From positions 1 through 19,540 of the forward strand of contig JACCXG010000032.1 of assembly GCA_013697225.1 (NCBI GenBank): DNA of 19,540 nt. Reading direction: 5' to 3'. The DNA comes from Acidobacteriota bacterium. GTDB lineage: Bacteria > Acidobacteriota > Vicinamibacteria > Vicinamibacterales > 2-12-FULL-66-21. Both the position numbers and the translations under genes were made by a program. Within the stretch, counting starts at the first letter, position 1, and the number at the start of each line of letters is the position of its first letter. Positions 16,329-19,540 of the stretch are shown here, piece by piece. The notes under the pieces are model-generated. The model was not told the origin of the DNA. It did no database searches and was given only the letters and a program-made list of their open reading frames with translations.

Positions 16329-16353
16329 GTATTCGTGGTCCCTGGATATCGAG

Positions 16354-17328
16354 CTACGTGCGCCAGGGCAGCAGCGGAGATGGGCCGTAGATGATCAACG
16401 TGACCGCCACCGCCCACAGCGCGACGCAGGCCAGGAGCGGCCGGTCGGTCAGCAGCATGTCCGACGGGCTGCCGCCGCCCGCCCTCTGGTGCACCAGATA
16501 AAGGTACCGGAAGATGCCGTAGAGCGGAAACGGCAGCGTCAGCCCGAGGCGGTCCGAGTGGAAGCGCTCGATTGTCTCAGGGCTCACGGTGTAGAACGCA
16601 TACGCCACGAGCGTCGAGGCCGTGACGACCGAAATCATCTGGTCGAGGAGGTACGGGCTGTATTCCTGCAGAATTGGCCGGTGCCCTGTTGCGCCATCCG
16701 CCAGCAGTACGAGTTCGTGCCGCCGCTTGCTGAGCGCCAGGAACAGCGCGAGAAGGATCGTGAGCACGTAGAGCCAGGGGCTGATCGGTACCGCAATGGC
16801 CACCGCCCCGGCCGCCGCGCGAATCACGAACCCGATGGCAATGGTCAGCACGTCGATGATGACGATGTGCTTCAGCGGGCCCGAATAGGCTGCCAGCAGC
16901 ACCACGTAGGCCAGCGCCATCCCGCCGAACGCCCGGCCCATCCAGAAGGCCATCCCCAGGCCCCCGGCGGTGAGCACCGCGGCGACAAGAAGGGCCGCCC
17001 CCACCGGAACGGCTCCCGAGGCAATCGGCCTGTCCTTCTTTACCGGGTGCCGCCGATCGGCCTCGCGGTCCGCCAGATCGTTGACGAGGTAGACGACACC
17101 TGACAGAGCACAGAACACCGCGAACGCCTCGACGGCCCTGATGACCGAGGAGGCATCGAACAGACGCTGGCCGAACAGCAGCGCGGCAAAGATGATGAGG
17201 TTCTTCGTCCACTGCGAGGGGCGCAGAGACACGAGGAGCCCGAGCACCACCGAAGTGGAGCCAGGCTGGGACACCGCCCCGTCGGGACCGGTTCCCTTGA
17301 TGATGTCCGGAAAAGATGGTCGCGCCAT
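16354..17328 (-). CDS. UbiA-family prenyltransferase, probable decaprenyl-phosphate phosphoribosyltransferase
   Basis: An integral membrane protein of about 324 aa with eight to nine hydrophobic helices. It has LRPSQWTKN near the N-terminus and NDLADREADRRHPVKKDRPI (the N-D-x-x-D-x-x-x-D Asp motif at ~83-91, then KKDRPIASG), plus SKRRHELVLL and YSPYLLDQMI. These details match the subgroup that transfers 5-phosphoribose from PRPP to a polyprenyl phosphate, the first step to polyprenyl-phosphoryl ribose or arabinose in mycobacteria, rather than quinone-pathway UbiA. The start is uncertain: ATG 17328 is used, but the frame is open to a GTG at 17367 and neither has a good Shine-Dalgarno. The STAS gene lies 79 bp upstream and DUF362 lies 25 bp downstream. 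The product would supply a lipid-linked pentose for the transferases encoded below, by inference. Confidence 0.85.
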   Translation of the reverse strand: MARPSFPDIIKGTGPDGAVSQPGSTSVVLGLLVSLRPSQWTKNLIIFAALLFGQRLFDASSVIRAVEAFAVFCALSGVVYLVNDLADREADRRHPVKKDRPIASGAVPVGAALLVAAVLTAGGLGMAFWMGRAFGGMALAYVVLLAAYSGPLKHIVIIDVLTIAIGFVIRAAAGAVAIAVPISPWLYVLTILLALFLALSKRRHELVLLADGATGHRPILQEYSPYLLDQMISVVTASTLVAYAFYTVSPETIERFHSDRLGLTLPFPLYGIFRYLYLVHQRAGGGSPSDMLLTDRPLLACVALWAVAVTLIIYGPSPLLPWRT

Positions 17329-17351
17329 CGGGAGCGCGGCGGGTCGGGCGT

Positions 17352-17374
17352 GACCGCCGCCAGGCACGGCGGTC
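17352..17374. repeat. Perfect 8-bp inverted repeat with 7-nt loop
   Basis: GACCGCCG (17352-17359) and CGGCGGTC (17367-17374) are perfect inverted copies around a 7-nt loop, in the spacer between the STAS and UbiA-like genes. No U-run follows on either strand, so it is not a standard terminator. On the minus-strand transcript it would form a strong hairpin 24 nt before the ATG at 17328. Confidence 0.6.
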
Positions 17375-17407
17375 CGCCGCAGCGTCAGTGCAGGCCGGCA
17401 GCCTCGC

Positions 17408-17746
17408 CTAGGTGAAGCTCTGAATCGCTTCCTGCTCGGAGTCGTACGTTTCGAAGACCGTGAGCAGCTTGGTGATGGCGAGCAGATCCTGAATGCGTTT
17501 GGTCAGGTTGAGCAGCTTCAGCTTTCCCCCCTGGCGGCTGACGGTCGTGTAGGTCCGGACGATCTCGCCAAGGCCGGCGCTGTCGATGTAAGGCACGCCT
17601 TCGAGGTTGAGCAGCAGCTTTTTCCGGTCCTGCTGGATCAGCGAATTGATCTTGTCCTTCAGCAACTCGTCGCCTTCCCCGAGCGTCATCTTCCCCTTGA
17701 GATCCAGAACCGTCACCCCGTCGACGACCCGTTCGTCGATCTGCAT
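17408..17746 (-). CDS. STAS-domain protein (anti-sigma factor antagonist type)
   Basis: A 112-aa single-domain STAS protein of the SpoIIAA/RsbV type. It contains VTVLDLKGKMTLGEG, then LLLNLEGVPYIDSAGLGEI with the usual phosphorylatable serine (S56 in DSAGLGE), and ends TVFETYDSEQEAIQSF. Family members switch partners by phosphorylation: the unphosphorylated form binds an anti-sigma kinase or another target. No anti-sigma factor or serine phosphatase gene is in the window, so the partner is unknown. The ATG at 17746 has a strong GAGGAG (complement of 17754-17759) 7 nt upstream. It is the first gene of the minus-strand glycan operon, so it may regulate the pathway after translation, as the STAS protein SypA does for the syp polysaccharide locus of Vibrio fischeri. 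That comparison is by analogy only. Confidence 0.95.
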   Translation of the reverse strand: MQIDERVVDGVTVLDLKGKMTLGEGDELLKDKINSLIQQDRKKLLLNLEGVPYIDSAGLGEIVRTYTTVSRQGGKLKLLNLTKRIQDLLAITKLLTVFETYDSEQEAIQSFT

Positions 17747-17908
17747 TGCCGCTCTCCTCGCTGTTTGACCGCCCGACGCCGGCTGCCGGGCACCGCCGGG
17801 GCCGAGCCGAACGCGTCTGGTCCGACTGTAATGCGTGTCCCCGAGGCCGGCGCCCCGACCCTGATACAGAAAAAGACCGGCCAGCGTACTACGCGACTCG
17901 AAAGAGTG
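17747..17908. other. Intergenic region and probable 5' leader of the glycan operon
   Basis: This 162-bp spacer separates the RND pump stop from the STAS start. It holds the promoter candidate at 17883-17912 and the ribosome binding site at 17754-17759. If that promoter is used, the transcript has a leader of about 130 nt. I recognise no riboswitch in it. Confidence 0.5.
17754..17759 (-). promoter_or_regulatory. Strong ribosome binding site of the STAS gene
   Basis: The minus strand reads GAGGAG, 7 nt before the ATG at 17746. It is the best Shine-Dalgarno sequence in the eight-gene operon. Confidence 0.75.
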
Positions 17909-17912
17909 TCAA
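17883..17912 (-). promoter_or_regulatory. Promoter candidate for the eight-gene glycan operon, TTGACA-N18-TACGCT
   Basis: On the minus strand a perfect -35 hexamer TTGACA (complement of 17907-17912) is followed after 18 bp by TACGCT (complement of 17883-17888), which keeps the key TA...T positions of a -10 box. The -35 overlaps the TGA stop codon of the upstream RND gene. Transcription would start near 17876 and run leftward through the STAS gene. Confidence 0.55.
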
Positions 17913-19540
17913 GAAACGCCCGGTTTTCCCACTCGTCCCCTGAGGTTCTGCACGACGACGTACAGGACCGGGATGAACACCAGGTTGAGGAACGTGGACA
18001 GCAGCATCCCTCCGAACACGGCCGTACCCACCGAATGGCGCGCCTCGCGGCCCGCGCCGGTGGCAAAGACCAGGGGCAGCACGCCCAGCATGAAGGCAAG
18101 CGAGGTCATCAGAATCGGACGGAGCCGGATTCGGGCCGCCTCGATGGCCGCTTCCACGATGGTCAGCCCTTTCTGCCGGAGCTGCTCCGAGAACTCCACG
18201 ATGAGGATCGCGTTCTTCGCGGCAAGCCCGACGAGGACCAGGAGCCCGATCTGACAGTAGACGTCGTTTGCAAAACCGCGAAGCCACTGCGCGCTCAACG
18301 CGCCGAGGACCGCCAGCGGCACGCCAAGCAGCACGATGAAGGGGAGGACCAGGCTCTCGTACTGAGCGGCCAGCGTCAGATAGACGAGCAGCAGCGCCAG
18401 GCCGAAAATGAGGAACGAGAGCCGGCCGGCCCGGCTCTCTTCCAGTGACAGCCCGGACCACGCGAAGCCCATTCCCTGCGGGAGCGTATCGGCTGCGATC
18501 CGCTCCATTTCCTCGAGCGCCTGACCCGAGCTGAACCCCAGCCCGGCCGACCCGTTGATCGTGGCGGATCGGAACAGGTTGAAATGGCTGATGACCGCCG
18601 GCGATGTCGTTTCCCGCACGCTCACCACGCTCTGGAGCGGGAGCATCTGTCCAGCGTTCGTGCGCACGTACAATTCCTTCAATCCGCGCGGGTCGGACCT
18701 GAAGGCTTTGTCCGCCTGCACGTAAACGCGATAGGCCCGGTTGTTGAAGTCGAAGTCGTTGACGTACTGCGAGCCCAGATAGATCTGCAGGGCGCTCGTC
18801 ACTTCGCCGATCGGGAGGCCAAGCGCCAGCGCCCGCTCACGATCGATATCGACCGACAGCTGAGGGTCGTTCACCGTGAACGAGCTGAAGAGGGCCTGCA
18901 GCCGGGGGGAGGCATTTCCGGCCCCGACCATCCCGAACGTTGCATCCGCCAGCGCCTGAATATCCCCACCAGTCTGATCGAGGACCTGGAACTCGAAGCC
19001 GCCGAACTCCCCGAGTCCGGGAATCGGCGCCGGCGCGAACGGGATGACCATGGCACCGCTGATCCCGAACAGCGGTCCACGCAACCGGTCGAGCACGGCC
19101 TTCAGCGCGTGTTCATCCCCGTTTCGCTCGTCGAAGGGCTTCAGGCTGGAGAAGATGAGCCCCTGGTTCGGGGCCGCTCCGCTGAAGCTGAAGCCCATGA
19201 CCGAGAAGACCCCCTCGATATCGGGGTCCTTCATCATGATCTGCTCCGCCTGCCGCGCGATGTCCCCCGTGTACTGCAGCGACGCACCGGCCGGCGCCTG
19301 CACCACGGTGATGAAATAGCCAGGATCCTCTTCCGGCACAAGCGACCGCGGCACGATCTGATACATCGCATAGGTCGCGCCAAGACCCACGATGAAGCAG
19401 AGGACGACCGCCCACCTGACCCGCATCAGCCGTCCGAGCGTCCAGATATAGGCGTGGGTGCCTGACGTGATGACCCGCTCGATCCCGGCGAAGAAGCCCA
19501 CGCGCCCATGTGACGATCGCGTCAGGAGCAGGGCCGAGAG
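17909..19540 (-). CDS. HAE1-type RND efflux pump inner-membrane subunit, C-terminal half (cut by window edge)
   Basis: The reading frame enters at the right edge and continues for 543 codons to a TGA at 17909-17911. The first visible residues, LSALLL, fit the end of TM6 and loop in AcrB/MexB-type pumps. TM7 with VPRSLVPEEDPGYF follows, then the second porter region (QAPAGASLQYT, then VFSVMGFSFSG), then TM8-TM12 with LAAQYESLVLPF, GLLVLVGLAAKNAILIVEF and RPILMTSLAFMLGVLPL. Family members are about 1050 aa, proton-driven trimers that work with a periplasmic adaptor and an outer-membrane channel. The GTG at 19501 is internal and is not a start. Neither the adaptor nor the channel is in view. Substrate specificity cannot be read from this part. 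The gene is on the same strand as the STAS operon, but the 162-bp gap and the promoter candidate suggest separate transcription. Confidence 0.95.
   Translation of the reverse strand, partial: LSALLLTRSSHGRVGFFAGIERVITSGTHAYIWTLGRLMRVRWAVVLCFIVGLGATYAMYQIVPRSLVPEEDPGYFITVVQAPAGASLQYTGDIARQAEQIMMKDPDIEGVFSVMGFSFSGAAPNQGLIFSSLKPFDERNGDEHALKAVLDRLRGPLFGISGAMVIPFAPAPIPGLGEFGGFEFQVLDQTGGDIQALADATFGMVGAGNASPRLQALFSSFTVNDPQLSVDIDRERALALGLPIGEVTSALQIYLGSQYVNDFDFNNRAYRVYVQADKAFRSDPRGLKELYVRTNAGQMLPLQSVVSVRETTSPAVISHFNLFRSATINGSAGLGFSSGQALEEMERIAADTLPQGMGFAWSGLSLEESRAGRLSFLIFGLALLLVYLTLAAQYESLVLPFIVLLGVPLAVLGALSAQWLRGFANDVYCQIGLLVLVGLAAKNAILIVEFSEQLRQKGLTIVEAAIEAARIRLRPILMTSLAFMLGVLPLVFATGAGREARHSVGTAVFGGMLLSTFLNLVFIPVLYVVVQNLRGRVGKPGVS

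Noticed and set aside
19502..19540. GTG at 19501 as start of the RND gene
   Set aside because: The frame stays open to the window edge and the upstream residues (LSALLL) fit the end of TM6 in this family, so the gene is simply cut by the window.

Overview
The window is GC-rich (roughly two thirds G+C by eye) and gene-dense. It looks like chromosome from an environmental Gram-negative bacterium. The mix of a beta-barrel protein with an N-terminal carboxypeptidase-regulatory-like domain, a PDZ/multi-TM/GAF/PAS sensor kinase with an NtrC-type partner, and a DUF362/UbiA/glycosyltransferase operon is typical of Acidobacteriota (Vicinamibacteria-like). That placement is inference from gene content, since no rRNA or other taxonomic marker lies in the window.

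Left part (1-1538, minus strand): the first 24 codons of enolase run off the left edge. A 194-bp spacer follows, holding 18 consecutive 7-bp units in strict register, and then a complete glgC (ADP-glucose pyrophosphorylase). A divergent intergenic region (1539-1662) carries a near-consensus sigma70-type promoter facing right. It drives a two-gene unit of unknown function: a secreted 364-aa protein and a 640-aa outer-membrane beta-barrel-like protein (1663-4707).

Middle (4899-9323, plus strand): a two-component pair. The sensor has one TM helix, a predicted periplasmic PDZ domain, a multi-TM module, GAF, PAS and a complete HisKA/HATPase core. The regulator is a full NtrC-family protein with receiver, sigma54-interacting AAA+ domain with GAFTGA, and Fis-type HTH. 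It converges on the next operon with only 19 bp between stop codons.

Right part (9343-17746, minus strand): one compact eight-gene operon read right to left: STAS protein, UbiA-family decaprenyl-phosphate phosphoribosyltransferase-like protein, DUF362 protein, a helical protein with an Arg-rich tail, then four GT4-type glycosyltransferases. Three successive junctions are 4-nt stop/start overlaps. The four transferases form an A-B-B'-A' order, two each of two subfamilies. A promoter candidate lies upstream of the STAS gene and overlaps the stop codon of the next gene. The right edge (17909-19540, minus strand) is the C-terminal half of an HAE1-type RND efflux pump.

Taken together, the eight-gene operon looks like a cell-envelope or extracellular glycan assembly locus, possibly using a polyprenyl-phosphate pentose donor. 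The STAS protein and the adjacent sigma54-type two-component system are plausible regulators, but that link is inferred from position only. I saw no convincing tRNA, rRNA, CRISPR array, insertion sequence or phage gene. No gene-free stretch exceeds 300 bp.
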